Notes: generated from the sequence alone by a model not told the origin. DNA of 64,000 nucleotides from an uncultured Bacilli bacterium (GCA_934700895.1 CAKUXV010000003.1:62001-126000), one strand, 5' to 3'. Numbered from the stretch's first letter, positions 28,043 through 36,981 are shown. A program made the numbers and translations.

Positions 28043-28495
28043 TTAATGGGCAAGGCCTTTCTTTTGAAGATAACGGTATAGTTCTTCGACAATGGCTTCG
28101 TGCCCTTTGTCATTAGGATGAAGCCCGACTTTATAGAATTCGCTGGGTCCTTGTTTAGGGTGATCGGGCAACGCTTTTAATTCCAAAGTATCGAAACGGT
28201 AGGAGGATAAAACATCGCGCATAACCTCACGGTATCCTTCTAACGTGGGATAGTTCCCCCGGGTTTTGACTCCGTTGTTATTCGGGAAGTCCTGGCTATA
28301 ACGGGGGCTAGGCAAAATAAAGCATACTTTCTCTTCGCCATAATGGACGCGCTGACGGGCAATGCGAGTTCCGCTTAAGCCGTAATTTTCTTCTACGGCG
28401 CCAACTTTTCGGCATAAAATCGAGCTAAATCGATTTTCACGAGAGGTCGCGCCGACCCCTTCCGTGATGGAATCTCCCAAAAAAGAAATAATCAT
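28043..28495 (-). CDS. Shortened SGNH hydrolase-like protein, probably inactive
   Basis: The 150-aa ORF begins with the SGNH nucleophile block FLGDSITEG (Ser about 9) and keeps the second block LSGTRIARQ. It then lacks about 50-60 residues that in relatives carry the GTND oxyanion motif. Near the end GLHPNDKGHE is present, but the catalytic Asp normally three residues before the His reads Val. No frameshift is needed to read it, so an in-frame deletion plus substitution is likely. It heads the minus-strand set with the glycoside hydrolase and ROK kinase. Confidence 0.6.
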   Translation of the reverse strand: MIISFLGDSITEGVGATSRENRFSSILCRKVGAVEENYGLSGTRIARQRVHYGEEKVCFILPSPRYSQDFPNNNGVKTRGNYPTLEGYREVMRDVLSSYRFDTLELKALPDHPKQGPSEFYKVGLHPNDKGHEAIVEELYRYLQKKGLAH

Positions 28496-28626
28496 ATTTT
28501 TCGTTGTCGCTTATGGTTAAATTTTGCCATTTTTCTTTCTTTTTCTTCAAGATGTCGTCCGTAAGCAGAATAAAACAAGAAAAATAATGGGAAGAAAAAA
28601 GAAGAATTGAGATTGAAAGGCCGCGG

Positions 28627-28632
28627 TATAAT
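28627..28632 (+). promoter_or_regulatory. -10 element before the alpha/beta hydrolase
   Basis: TATAAT lies 24 bp upstream of the start at 28657 in the 161-bp divergent spacer, with a GAAGGGA ribosome site between. The -35 is not clear. Confidence 0.5.
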
Positions 28633-28656
28633 AGAGGAAAGAAAGAAGGGACATGT

Positions 28657-29487
28657 ATGGAATCGATTCACTTAATCACCCAGTATTCGTTTTTGCAAGG
28701 CGGGGAATTAACTCCTTTTTGCCTTCCTTATTGTTTTGATAGGGGGAGCACCCCTCTAGTTCGTCCCGCTGTCATTATTGTTCCGGGAGGAGCATATGCG
28801 ATGGCCAGCAAGCGGGAAGGGTTCAGCGTGGCCGCCTCATTCCTTGCTTTGGGATTTCAACCCTTTGTCTTAACCTATAAAACCTGCAGCGACGGCATCC
28901 ATTATCCGGAAGAACCCTTGGAGCTTGCCTGCGCGGTGGATTATCTAAAGAAACATGCTTCTGACTATTTCCTAAATCCCGACGAAATCTTCGCCGTTGG
29001 ATTTTCTGCGGGCGGCCATCTTGTGGGTACCTTGGCCCAAAAAGCCAAAGACTGGAAAGAAGAATATTCTCTTGATTCCATGCTTCGTGGCATCGGATTG
29101 ATTTACCCCGTTATCACCAGTCAAAGAACCAATGCGGGCACGTTCGATAATTTGCTGCAGGGAATTGAAGAAAGCAAAAAAGAAGAACTTCGGAAGGAAT
29201 TGTCTTTGGAGAATCATGTTCAAAAAGACAACCCTCCCGCCTTCATTTGCATGACCGCGACCGATCAAGCGGTTCCCTGCGAACACGGCATCTCCTACGC
29301 TTCAGCCTGTGCTAAAGCCGGGGTTCCTTTTGAACTCCATGTTTATCCGAAGGGCCCCCATGGGTTATCGGATGGTTCCAAAGAAATCAATTCCATGTAC
29401 CCCGTGGATAGCTTTGACCCCCGTTTTAAAAGATGGAAAGAAGACTGCGCCTTTTTCTTCCGGAGTTTTTGCAAGGAGGAATTTTAA
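28657..29487 (+). CDS. Alpha/beta hydrolase, acetyl-esterase-like
   Basis: The 276-aa cytoplasmic esterase has the oxyanion segment IVPGGAYAM (about 45-53), the nucleophile elbow GFSAGGH (Ser about 114), the acid in MTATDQAVPC, and the final His in KGPHGLS. This fits the BD-FAE/acetyl-xylan esterase-like group, and the large neighbouring hydrolase suggests removal of acyl groups from glycans. Its stop overlaps the nitroreductase start (TAATG). Confidence 0.85.
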   Translation: MESIHLITQYSFLQGGELTPFCLPYCFDRGSTPLVRPAVIIVPGGAYAMASKREGFSVAASFLALGFQPFVLTYKTCSDGIHYPEEPLELACAVDYLKKHASDYFLNPDEIFAVGFSAGGHLVGTLAQKAKDWKEEYSLDSMLRGIGLIYPVITSQRTNAGTFDNLLQGIEESKKEELRKELSLENHVQKDNPPAFICMTATDQAVPCEHGISYASACAKAGVPFELHVYPKGPHGLSDGSKEINSMYPVDSFDPRFKRWKEDCAFFFRSFCKEEF

Positions 29488-29984
29488 TGTTAGAAGTCCT
29501 TTCAAAAAGACGGTCCATCCGTCATTACGAAAATCGCCCTGTTGAGGAAGAAAAGATTCAAGAAATCCTTCGTGCAGCAATGGCGTCCCCCAGTGCTATG
29601 AATCAAAGGCCCTGGGAATTTTACGTGATTCGCGATCCGGAATTATTAAAGAAACTAGGGGATGTGACCCCTTATTCTAAACCAATAAGCGAAGCTCCCG
29701 TTGGCATTGCCATGATGGTTCGTCGGGATTCTATCTGCCCCGCCTATCAAGACATTGATTGCGGAATCGCCAGCGAAAATTTGATGTTAGAAGCCACTGC
29801 TCAAGGGCTGGGCTCCGTGATGCTAGGCATCGCCCCAAAAGAAGAACGCGAAAAAGCGGTAGAGGCTTTGTTAGGCTCTCCCAAAGAATTGCGGGCGTTT
29901 GCTCTCTTTGCCATTGGCTATCCCGCTTATGAGCCAAAACCACGCGAGACTTTTGAATTAGACCGCGTGCATTTCGTTGACTAA
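29487..29984 (+). CDS. Nitroreductase-family flavoprotein
   Basis: The 165-aa FMN protein shows SKRRSIRHYENRPV at the N-terminus, ASPSAMNQRPWEF, a DCGIASENLMLEA helix and a GLGSVMLGI phosphate-binding turn. It reduces nitro compounds, quinones or flavins with NAD(P)H; the physiological substrate is unknown. AAGGAGGA precedes the ATG that overlaps the hydrolase stop, so the two are coupled. It converges with the next gene by 4 bp. Confidence 0.9.
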   Translation: MLEVLSKRRSIRHYENRPVEEEKIQEILRAAMASPSAMNQRPWEFYVIRDPELLKKLGDVTPYSKPISEAPVGIAMMVRRDSICPAYQDIDCGIASENLMLEATAQGLGSVMLGIAPKEEREKAVEALLGSPKELRAFALFAIGYPAYEPKPRETFELDRVHFVD

Positions 29985-31381
29985 TTATAGGATTTTTGAG
30001 AAGACGATTTCTCCTTAAGGTAATACCCTCCTGTTTTTGGGGCACCTTTGAATTCGACATAATTCGTTAATTTTCGCTTAATCGCGTTCTTAACGATATC
30101 CAAGGTGACTGCCTCATTTTCTCGCTTAACTTTTTCTAATAATTTGTTCGCGTTCAGCCCAGGGTTGGAGGAGATGGTTCTAAGCAAAGAGGTTTCGGTT
30201 TCCCCCAAGTGATCGTCTTTAAAATAATGCCCCGAATCCAAGTCGATGTTTACTGGGTCATTTACTGGGTCATTTACTGGGTCAGCTTTATTTTCCCGGT
30301 AGTTTAAGTTCGGAAGGGTAAGGAGAAAGAAGTTATCGCTTGGATCGAAAATAGGCTGTTTCTTGGCTCCGCGATAGGCTTCCAAAATACGAGGAATTCC
30401 CGTTCCGAAATTTTCGAGATAATGTAGTTTGTTGAGAATGTTAACGAGCCCAGGATTACGGTAGGTTTGCACCCCTTCCATAATTTGTTTCAACGTGGCT
30501 TGAAAGATCCCTCCTGGGTTTGTGATTTTGGCCCGATCCTCAAAAAACTCGACTTTAATGTTGGAGCGGATGAAGTAGTTGCTGTGGCAAAACGCATTCA
30601 AAATTCCTTCTCGCAAGGAGGCTCCAGGATAAGAAATGGTTTCGATTCGCTGCCAGGAGTCCCGGTTAATCACCGCGGAAACATCGTTGTAGTTGGCGGC
30701 GTTCTCCAATACGTTATTTAGGACCTTTAGCAAGGAGCCGCTATATTCCTTTTTGGTTGTGAAGTTTAAATTTCTATCGTATTTTGCAAATTTGACGACG
30801 ATGGGGGATTGATCCGACATCATTAAGGCCAAATTGGTGTACTCCCCGAATTTATTGATCATGCGGAAGGAGCAAAGATTCCTTTTTTCGTGGGGGATGT
30901 GATTCTCTTCGCAAACTTCGTCAAAATAATGAAAGGTAAGTTCCTGCTCCTCCGAGACATCCTCTTCATAACTGTATTTCCTTGAATCAAGAAGCATCAA
31001 AAGGATTTCATTTTCGCTTGCCATGCGTGAGGCCGTTCCAACGCGGAGGTAGATGCCGCTGGGTTTCGGCCCCTTTTCTTTTATATAGTAAGGTTTATCT
31101 AACCCGGGATTCACCTCGATGGCAAAAACCCCGTCTCCTTGAAAGTGAAAACGGATGAGGCTCGAAACGCTAGGATAAAAAACATCATTGACCCAATTGG
31201 CCAATTTGGTATCTAAAAAGTCCTTTTCTTCCCGGGTGAGAGGAGCCTCCAATTCCCCGTTATCCTTTACGCCAACATAAATCGTCCCACCGTTAGAATT
31301 TAAAAAGGCGACGATTTCTTTTTTGACGTCATCGGTCAGTTTTTGCTTGAGTTCCACGCGTTCACTTCCAGCGTATTCCAT
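29981..31381 (-). CDS. AlbA_2/schlafen-type ATP-binding regulator with DPVN repeats
   Basis: The protein of 466 aa opens with an AlbA_2-type domain (VELKQKL, FLNSNGGTIYVGVKDNG) and continues with a GHKL-like ATPase-related region (EGILNAFCHSNY, ENFGTGIPRI). A linker with DPVN repeated three times leads to a C-terminal winged helix. Start 31381 is chosen because GGAGGG lies about 7 bases upstream; an upstream in-frame ATG (31411) would add an N-terminal MVDPVNGGPC. A promoter TTGTTT-16 bp-TATAAT precedes both. Such proteins are common stand-alone regulators of unknown target. Confidence 0.8.
   Translation of the reverse strand: MEYAGSERVELKQKLTDDVKKEIVAFLNSNGGTIYVGVKDNGELEAPLTREEKDFLDTKLANWVNDVFYPSVSSLIRFHFQGDGVFAIEVNPGLDKPYYIKEKGPKPSGIYLRVGTASRMASENEILLMLLDSRKYSYEEDVSEEQELTFHYFDEVCEENHIPHEKRNLCSFRMINKFGEYTNLALMMSDQSPIVVKFAKYDRNLNFTTKKEYSGSLLKVLNNVLENAANYNDVSAVINRDSWQRIETISYPGASLREGILNAFCHSNYFIRSNIKVEFFEDRAKITNPGGIFQATLKQIMEGVQTYRNPGLVNILNKLHYLENFGTGIPRILEAYRGAKKQPIFDPSDNFFLLTLPNLNYRENKADPVNDPVNDPVNIDLDSGHYFKDDHLGETETSLLRTISSNPGLNANKLLEKVKRENEAVTLDIVKNAIKRKLTNYVEFKGAPKTGGYYLKEKSSSQKSYN
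30250..30285. repeat. Three tandem copies of TTTACTGGGTCA
   Basis: Three perfect 12-bp units encode the DPVN linker of the AlbA_2 regulator. A fourth identical unit occurs at 31395-31406 in front of the gene. Confidence 0.95.
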
Positions 31382-31394
31382 ACAGGGCCCTCCG

Positions 31395-31406
31395 TTTACT
31401 GGGTCA
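31395..31406. promoter_or_regulatory. Leader copy of the 12-bp unit, possible operator
   Basis: The same TTTACTGGGTCA unit lies between the TATAAT of the regulator's promoter and its ribosome site. An exact 12-mer shared with the coding repeat hints at either self-binding or an unnoticed N-terminal DPVN. Confidence 0.45.
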
Positions 31407-31492
31407 ACCATAAAACTATTATAATTAGAAAGACCAAGTAAACAATAGGGGGACTTAATCATTTGTCATTTGGTTCTCAAATATCATCTTCC

Positions 31493-31521
31493 TTGCAACA
31501 TACCCTATGGGGGTATATTGT
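31493..31521 (+). promoter_or_regulatory. Copper-responsive promoter with CsoR-type operator
   Basis: TTGCAA (31493-31498) and TATTGT (31516-31521) are 17 bp apart. Between them is the pseudo-palindrome ATACCCTATGGGGGTAT (31500-31516), matching the TACCC/GGGGGTA operator known for CsoR repressors. Bound apo-CsoR would block RNA polymerase, and copper would release it. Confidence 0.85.
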
Positions 31522-31543
31522 ATGAACGGAAAAGGAGTGACTT

Positions 31544-31840
31544 ATGGAACACGAATGCTGCTGTAAAAAGAAACATACCCCTCGGGATGAAAAGGATAAG
31601 AAAGCCATTATTTCCCGACTCCACCGCGTTGCCGGCCAATTAAATGGCATCTGCGACATGATCGAAGGGGATCGTTATTGCGGGGATGTTCTTGTTCAAG
31701 TAAGTGCTGCCGAACACGCCCTTCAAAGCATCGCTTATCTCTTATTAGAAGAACACCTTTCTTCTTGCGTTGCCGACGATATTAAAAATGGGAAGATGGA
31801 CGTGATCCCCGAGACGATGGAAATCATTAAGAAAATCTAG
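31544..31840 (+). CDS. csoR: Copper-sensing repressor, CsoR family
   Basis: The 98-aa all-helical repressor has the CsoR copper ligands in exact spacing: Cys46 (DRYCGD), His71 and Cys75 (EEHLSSC), with gaps of 25 and 4 residues as in Mycobacterium CsoR. The N-terminus adds a CCC cluster (residues 5-7). Its own operator lies just upstream, an AAAGGAG site precedes the ATG, and copA follows by 11 bp, so the unit is autoregulated. Confidence 0.93.
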   Translation: MEHECCCKKKHTPRDEKDKKAIISRLHRVAGQLNGICDMIEGDRYCGDVLVQVSAAEHALQSIAYLLLEEHLSSCVADDIKNGKMDVIPETMEIIKKI

Positions 31841-31851
31841 AGGCCTTTTAA

Positions 31852-34443
31852 ATGGAAGAAGAAAAATTTGATATCACGGGCATGAGTTGCGCCGCCTGCT
31901 CCGCCCACGTCTATAAAGCTGTATCCGCCTTAAAGGGAGTCAGCGAAGTCAACGTCAACCTTTTGACGAATTCCATGACCCTGCAAAAAGAAGAAGGGGT
32001 GGAGGATAGCCAAATCGTGGAAGCGGTGGAAAAGGCTGGATACGGGGCTAAACGCGTGGGTTCTAAAGATGCACCCTCCCCTAAAAAGAGTTTCAATGAA
32101 AACAAGGAGACCAAACGGTTGCTGATTCGTTTCCTTGCTAGTTTCGTCTTGCTTGTCCCCTTGTTCTATTTTGCCATGGGCTCCATGATGGGCTGGAACA
32201 TTGGGTTTTTCGGCGAGAATTATTTTTACCTTGGCTTGCTCGAAATGCTTTTGTCCGCGGCGATTATGCTGATCAATCACGCTTTCTTTGTCTCGGGATT
32301 TAAGAGCTTGGTCCACGGGGGTCCCAACATGGATACCCTTGTCTCCTTAGGTTCGGGAGTCGCCTTTATCTATGGAGTTGCCATGATGTTCGTGATGGCT
32401 TCCTATCTCCAACAAGGGAGTAATCCCGTCGATTGGAATGGGGTCATGAAAGCGGGAATGAACCTCACTTTTGAAACCTCGGGAATGGTTCCTTGCTTAA
32501 TCACCATCGGCAAAGTCTTAGAATCCTATTCCAAAGGAAAAACAACGAATGCGATTCGTTCCTTATTGGAACTTGCTCCCCAGACGGCCCATGTTCTTCG
32601 TAATGGCCAGGAAGAAACCATTCCTGCCGACCAACTCGTCTTAGGCGATCAATTTGTCGTTCGTCCCGGAGAAGCCTTTCCTGCGGATGGAACGATTTTA
32701 GAAGGGCAATCGAGCGTAGATGAATCCGCGCTAAGCGGAGAAGCGATGCCCGTCGATAAAAAAGAAGGGGATTTTGTATCCGCTTCTACGATCAATCAAA
32801 ACGGGGCGTTAGTTTGTTTGGCAAAGCGCGTGGGCAAAGACACGACCTTAAGCCAAATCGTTGACATGGTGGAAAATGCCGCGTCGAGCAAAACCAAGAT
32901 TTCCCTGCTTGCGGATAAGGTATCGGGTATTTTCGTCCCGACAGTATTAGGGATTGCGACGCTTACGTTTCTCGGATGGCTTCTTTTTGGAAAGAATTTC
33001 GTCTCGGGTTTAGCCTATGAAACCACATTAAGCTATGCTCTCTCCCGCGCAATTTCGGTGCTGGTGGTCGCTTGCCCGTGTGCGTTAGGGCTAGCGACTC
33101 CCGTTGCCATTATGGTAGGAAGCGGGAAAGGAGCTAAAAATGGCATCCTCTTTAAAAATGCATCTTCCTTAGAAGAAACAGGAAAAGCCTCCTTTGTGGT
33201 GCTAGATAAGACGGGTACGATTACCCAGGGCAAACCGAGCGTGGTTGAAGTACTCCCCGCCTCTAATTTTGCAGAAGAAGAGCTTTTAAAACTCGCCTGT
33301 GCGTTAGAATCCCGTTCCGAACACCCCCTTGCCAAAGCTGTGAGGGAATATGGAAATAAGAAGATTGACCGAGTTCCATCTATCGAGGATTTCCTTGCTC
33401 TTCCAGGGCATGGAATAAAAGGAAAAGTGGATGGAGAAATTTGCTACGGGGCCAACCTCTCGTTTTTCCTCGATCGGCCTTGGATGAATGCTTCGATTCA
33501 AGAAGTGGCGAAAACCCAGTCTCAAAAAGGACGAACCCCCCTGATATTTGAAAAAGGAGGGGAGTACGTAGGTCTTCTTTCTCTTGCTGACCCTATCAAA
33601 GAAGACTCCAAAAAAGCGATAAGCGCCTTGAAAAATCGCGGTTATATCCCCGTGATTTTAAGTGGAGACAACGCCTTGTCCGTTGATGCCTTGGCCAAAG
33701 AAGCGGGAATCCGCTATTACGCTTCTGACCTATTGCCCCAAGATAAACTAAATTTCATCTCTAAACTCCAAGAAAAAGGAAAAGTCATGATGGTGGGGGA
33801 TGGTATTAACGATGCCCCCGCCTTAACCAAAGCGGATATCGGGGTTGCCATCGGCGCGGGAGCCGATATCGCGATTGATTCGGCGGACGTCGTGCTCATG
33901 AAAGGCTCGTTGATGGATTTGGTCTACGCCTTGGATTTATCTCGTTACACGATGCTAAACATCAAGGAGAACCTTTTCTGGGCGTTCTTCTATAATCTCT
34001 TAATGATTCCCATTGCCGCGGGAATTTTCTCTGGGGTTGGATTAGCCAAACTAAAACCCTGGTATGGAGCGGCCGCGATGGCGTTATCGTCTACTACCGT
34101 TTGCTTAAATGCCTTACGGATCAATGCGTTTCATCTGAAAAAGAAGCATAAACACCATCCTTCAAAAGAAAAAGAACTCGGAGAATGGCTAAATCAAGGT
34201 GGATTCAAAAATCAAAACTTGAAGGAGGAATATGAAATGAAAAAAAGAATTCAAGTCGAAGGGATGATGTGCGAGCACTGCGTCGCTCACGTCAAAAAAG
34301 CCTTAGAAGGGGTGAAGGGCGTTGAAAAAGTCGAAGTGTCCCTTGCTAAAAAAGATGCGGTCGTCACTTTAAAAGAAGAAGTATCGGACGAAACCCTCGT
34401 TCACGCGGTGAAAGAAGCCGGCTATTCTGCCAAAATTGCCTAA
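31852..34443 (+). CDS. copA: Copper P-type ATPase CopA fused to a C-terminal CopZ-like domain
   Basis: The 863-aa P1B-ATPase exports Cu(I). It has one N-terminal metal-binding domain (GMSCAAC, Cys13/16), the transmembrane copper motif ACPCALG (about 406), the phosphorylation motif DKTGTITQG (about 452), and the hinge GDGINDAPAL. After the last membrane helix comes a His/Lys-rich tail, and the frame continues into a second metal-binding domain (GMMCEHC) that looks like a complete CopZ chaperone. An AAGGAGG site at 34222-34228 precedes an in-frame ATG at 34237, so CopZ may also be made alone. It is co-transcribed with csoR. Confidence 0.9.
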   Translation: MEEEKFDITGMSCAACSAHVYKAVSALKGVSEVNVNLLTNSMTLQKEEGVEDSQIVEAVEKAGYGAKRVGSKDAPSPKKSFNENKETKRLLIRFLASFVLLVPLFYFAMGSMMGWNIGFFGENYFYLGLLEMLLSAAIMLINHAFFVSGFKSLVHGGPNMDTLVSLGSGVAFIYGVAMMFVMASYLQQGSNPVDWNGVMKAGMNLTFETSGMVPCLITIGKVLESYSKGKTTNAIRSLLELAPQTAHVLRNGQEETIPADQLVLGDQFVVRPGEAFPADGTILEGQSSVDESALSGEAMPVDKKEGDFVSASTINQNGALVCLAKRVGKDTTLSQIVDMVENAASSKTKISLLADKVSGIFVPTVLGIATLTFLGWLLFGKNFVSGLAYETTLSYALSRAISVLVVACPCALGLATPVAIMVGSGKGAKNGILFKNASSLEETGKASFVVLDKTGTITQGKPSVVEVLPASNFAEEELLKLACALESRSEHPLAKAVREYGNKKIDRVPSIEDFLALPGHGIKGKVDGEICYGANLSFFLDRPWMNASIQEVAKTQSQKGRTPLIFEKGGEYVGLLSLADPIKEDSKKAISALKNRGYIPVILSGDNALSVDALAKEAGIRYYASDLLPQDKLNFISKLQEKGKVMMVGDGINDAPALTKADIGVAIGAGADIAIDSADVVLMKGSLMDLVYALDLSRYTMLNIKENLFWAFFYNLLMIPIAAGIFSGVGLAKLKPWYGAAAMALSSTTVCLNALRINAFHLKKKHKHHPSKEKELGEWLNQGGFKNQNLKEEYEMKKRIQVEGMMCEHCVAHVKKALEGVKGVEKVEVSLAKKDAVVTLKEEVSDETLVHAVKEAGYSAKIA
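34237..34443 (+). CDS. copZ: Internal CopZ copper chaperone start within copA
   Basis: From ATG 34237 this in-frame segment encodes 68 aa (MKKRIQVEGMMCEHC and onward) with the ferredoxin-like HMA fold and the CxxC copper site, the usual size of free CopZ. An ideal ribosome site (AAGGAGG, 8-base spacing) precedes it. A TAA lies in the neighbouring frame at 34190-34192, which suggests separate genes were joined by a single indel in the tail of copA. Both fused and free forms are possible. Confidence 0.65.
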   Translation: MKKRIQVEGMMCEHCVAHVKKALEGVKGVEKVEVSLAKKDAVVTLKEEVSDETLVHAVKEAGYSAKIA

Positions 34444-34444
34444 A

Positions 34445-35341
34445 TCAAAGGGCTTGGGCCTTTTGATGATAAAGGACAGTTAGATCCTCAAGCAGCTCCG
34501 GATCGACGAAATCCTTGAGGAAGACCAAAGATAATTCGCGAATCATATTGAGATTTTCAATGGGCCGGACCGTTAAGGTGTGAGCCCGTAATTCTTCATA
34601 ACAAGCGGATTTAGGAAGAACGGAAATGCCAAGGTCTTTTTGGACCAAGGCTTTGATTGTGGAGACCGCGTCGATTTCCAGGATGATGTTGAAGTCGTCG
34701 ATCGCGATGTGCTCCGCTTCTAGCTCTGCGTAGAAAAGACTGCTGGTGCCCGAAGTGGAAGAACGGACGATCATCCGTTCTTTTTTGATGTCTTCGACTG
34801 TTAGAATTTTCTTTTTGGCCAATGGATTGGAGTTCGACATGACGGCGACGAGCGAGTCGGTATCCAAAAGAACCGAAGAGAATTTACGAGTAGGAACTTT
34901 GCCTTCCACGACCGCTAGATCAATCTCGTAAGTGGATAATTTATCATAAAGGTTTCTTATGGAGTCAGAAATAATGCTTATATGAGAACCCTTCCGCATC
35001 GTCGAATAATCCGCGAGGACTTCCGGGATGATATTGGACTCGGAAGTATGAGTGATTCCGACGATCAAAGACTTCGCGTGTTTCTTGTTATCAGCGATTT
35101 TCCGTTCCATGTCGCTATAAAGGGATTGGATGCGCCGCGCGTATTTGATTAAAATCGCCCCGTCATCGGTGGGAACAGCCTCGTTGCCCACGCGAACGAA
35201 GATACGGATTCCGTATTCTTGCTCCAACAAACGAATGTGTTGGGAGATGGCGGGTTGCGTTAAGCTGAGCGCTTTGGCCGCGGCGGTATACGTTTTATTC
35301 TCCGCGACGGATAAAAGGGTTAAGAGCTTATTATCAATCAT
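34445..35341 (-). CDS. LysR-family transcriptional regulator
   Basis: This 298-aa regulator has an N-terminal winged helix with TYTAAAKALSLTQPAISQHIRLLE (read in pieces, about residues 13-37) and a periplasmic-binding-like effector domain (VGITHTSESNIIPEVL, GISVLPKSA). The start at 35341 is where the family begins; a longer frame has no support. It is divergent from the MATE gene across a 121-bp spacer, the classic arrangement for a LysR regulator and its target. The effector is unknown. Confidence 0.9.
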   Translation of the reverse strand: MIDNKLLTLLSVAENKTYTAAAKALSLTQPAISQHIRLLEQEYGIRIFVRVGNEAVPTDDGAILIKYARRIQSLYSDMERKIADNKKHAKSLIVGITHTSESNIIPEVLADYSTMRKGSHISIISDSIRNLYDKLSTYEIDLAVVEGKVPTRKFSSVLLDTDSLVAVMSNSNPLAKKKILTVEDIKKERMIVRSSTSGTSSLFYAELEAEHIAIDDFNIILEIDAVSTIKALVQKDLGISVLPKSACYEELRAHTLTVRPIENLNMIRELSLVFLKDFVDPELLEDLTVLYHQKAQAL

Positions 35342-35462
35342 GACCCTATGATATAACAAAAACTTATGAAACCCTAGAAAACAATAAAGTTTCTTTTTGT
35401 TGGATTTGCCTATGATACCTCCTAGTGACGCCAAGGCCATGTCAAAAGGAGGGGGTTTTAAC

Positions 35463-36875
35463 ATGAGAAACGAAAAAGAACGCGATTTATTTGCCAACAA
35501 GCCGATTTGGTATGCCATCCTCTCTTTGGCGGTGCCTTCCGTCCTTGGCCAATTGATTTTGGTTTTGTATAACCTCGCGGATACTTTTTTCGTTGGGCTT
35601 GCCAACAATAACGCGATGCTTACGGCCGTGACGGTTGTCATGCCTGCTTATATGTTTTTAAGCGCGATCGCCAATCTATTCGGCGTCGGCGCGGCGAGTT
35701 TGATTTCCCGCAGCATCGGGGCCGGGATACCCGATAAAGCCAAACATGCTTTTGCTTTTTCTATTTATGGTTCTTTAGTCGTCGGCGTCGTTTATTGCTT
35801 GCTTTGCCTTTTCTTCCCGGATGGGTTTATTGATTTGTTAGGAGGAACCGATCCCGAGGTTCATGCAAACGCGGTGAAGTACCTTTATATCTGCATCGTT
35901 TTCTGTGGCGTTCCCACCGTTTTGAATAACACCTTGGCCCATTTGCTTCGGGCCCACGGGATGAGTTTCCACGCTTCCTTGGGGGTTGTTTTAGGCGGCA
36001 TCCTCAACGTCGCCTTCGACCCTTTGTTCATGTTCGTGATTTTTGGAAAAGAAAACGTTGTTTTGGGCGCGGGCTTGGCCACGGGATTAAGCAATGTCAT
36101 CGCCCTTCTTTATTATGTCGTGCTTTTGATGGTTAAAAGAAAGAAAATCCTTTTTACCCTTGTTCCGAGTAAAGCTATGTTCCAACGACATATCCCCGTG
36201 GATATTTTGCTTGTAGGCTTGCCCGCCTGTTTAATGACCCTTTGCGAGAACATCTCCTATGCCATTTTGGATAAGATGATGTCCTCCTTTGGCTTAAGCG
36301 CACAAACGGGTATCGGCGCGGCCAAAAAGGTCAACATGGTCGCCCATAGTGTCGTCCGCGGCATGGCTCAAGGCGTCTTGCCGTTAATCGGATATAACGC
36401 GTCGAGCGGAGATCATCGCCGCATGAAGAAGGCGGTTTATCTTTCTACTGGCATTTCGGCCACCATTGCCATCGTTTGCTTCCTCATTAATTTCATTTTC
36501 CCGACGGCCTTGCTTCGCATCTTCTTAAACGATCCGACGAACCCCGCCCTTCCCTATGGGGCGAGCTTCCTGCGTGTTCTTTCCGTGGGGGCCCCCTTCT
36601 CCGCGGTTGCCTATTCGATTATTTCCTTCTTCCAAGCCGTAGGGAAAGGCGGCAGGAGTTTGTTGCTTGCCTTGCTCCGTAAGGGCATTTTGGATATCCC
36701 CGTTATGCTCGTTCTCTTTTTCTGCGGTTTGCCAAGCGAAATCTCCATGTTTGGCATTGTCGGAGCCACTCCCATCGCCGACTTTGTTTGCTTCTTAATC
36801 GCTTTGATTCTTTTCTTCAGTTTCTTGAAGCAACACGCGGCGATGTTTGACGACAGGACGCTGGAAGACAACTGA
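35463..36875 (+). CDS. MATE-family multidrug efflux protein
   Basis: This integral membrane protein of 470 aa has about twelve helices. It carries MATE landmarks such as PSVLGQLILVLYNLADTFFVG in helix 1 and a symmetric GASLISRSIGAG-type motif (GVGAASLISRSIGAG). It should export cationic compounds with Na+ or H+. The start at 35463 follows an AAAGGAGGGGG ribosome site. It is divergent from the LysR regulator. Confidence 0.92.
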   Translation: MRNEKERDLFANKPIWYAILSLAVPSVLGQLILVLYNLADTFFVGLANNNAMLTAVTVVMPAYMFLSAIANLFGVGAASLISRSIGAGIPDKAKHAFAFSIYGSLVVGVVYCLLCLFFPDGFIDLLGGTDPEVHANAVKYLYICIVFCGVPTVLNNTLAHLLRAHGMSFHASLGVVLGGILNVAFDPLFMFVIFGKENVVLGAGLATGLSNVIALLYYVVLLMVKRKKILFTLVPSKAMFQRHIPVDILLVGLPACLMTLCENISYAILDKMMSSFGLSAQTGIGAAKKVNMVAHSVVRGMAQGVLPLIGYNASSGDHRRMKKAVYLSTGISATIAIVCFLINFIFPTALLRIFLNDPTNPALPYGASFLRVLSVGAPFSAVAYSIISFFQAVGKGGRSLLLALLRKGILDIPVMLVLFFCGLPSEISMFGIVGATPIADFVCFLIALILFFSFLKQHAAMFDDRTLEDN

Positions 36876-36981
36876 ATCTTGCTTCGAAAATTGGCCAAAA
36901 TTCGCGCGTGGGCATTTTTATCATCCTCAAAATGGGGCGAATCCCTTATACTAAAAGGCCGTGAGTGATAAGGAGCCGCTT

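Noticed and set aside
30250..30285. Tandem 12-bp repeat considered as a CRISPR or mobile-element repeat
   Set aside because: There are no spacers, the units are contiguous and they keep the coding frame.
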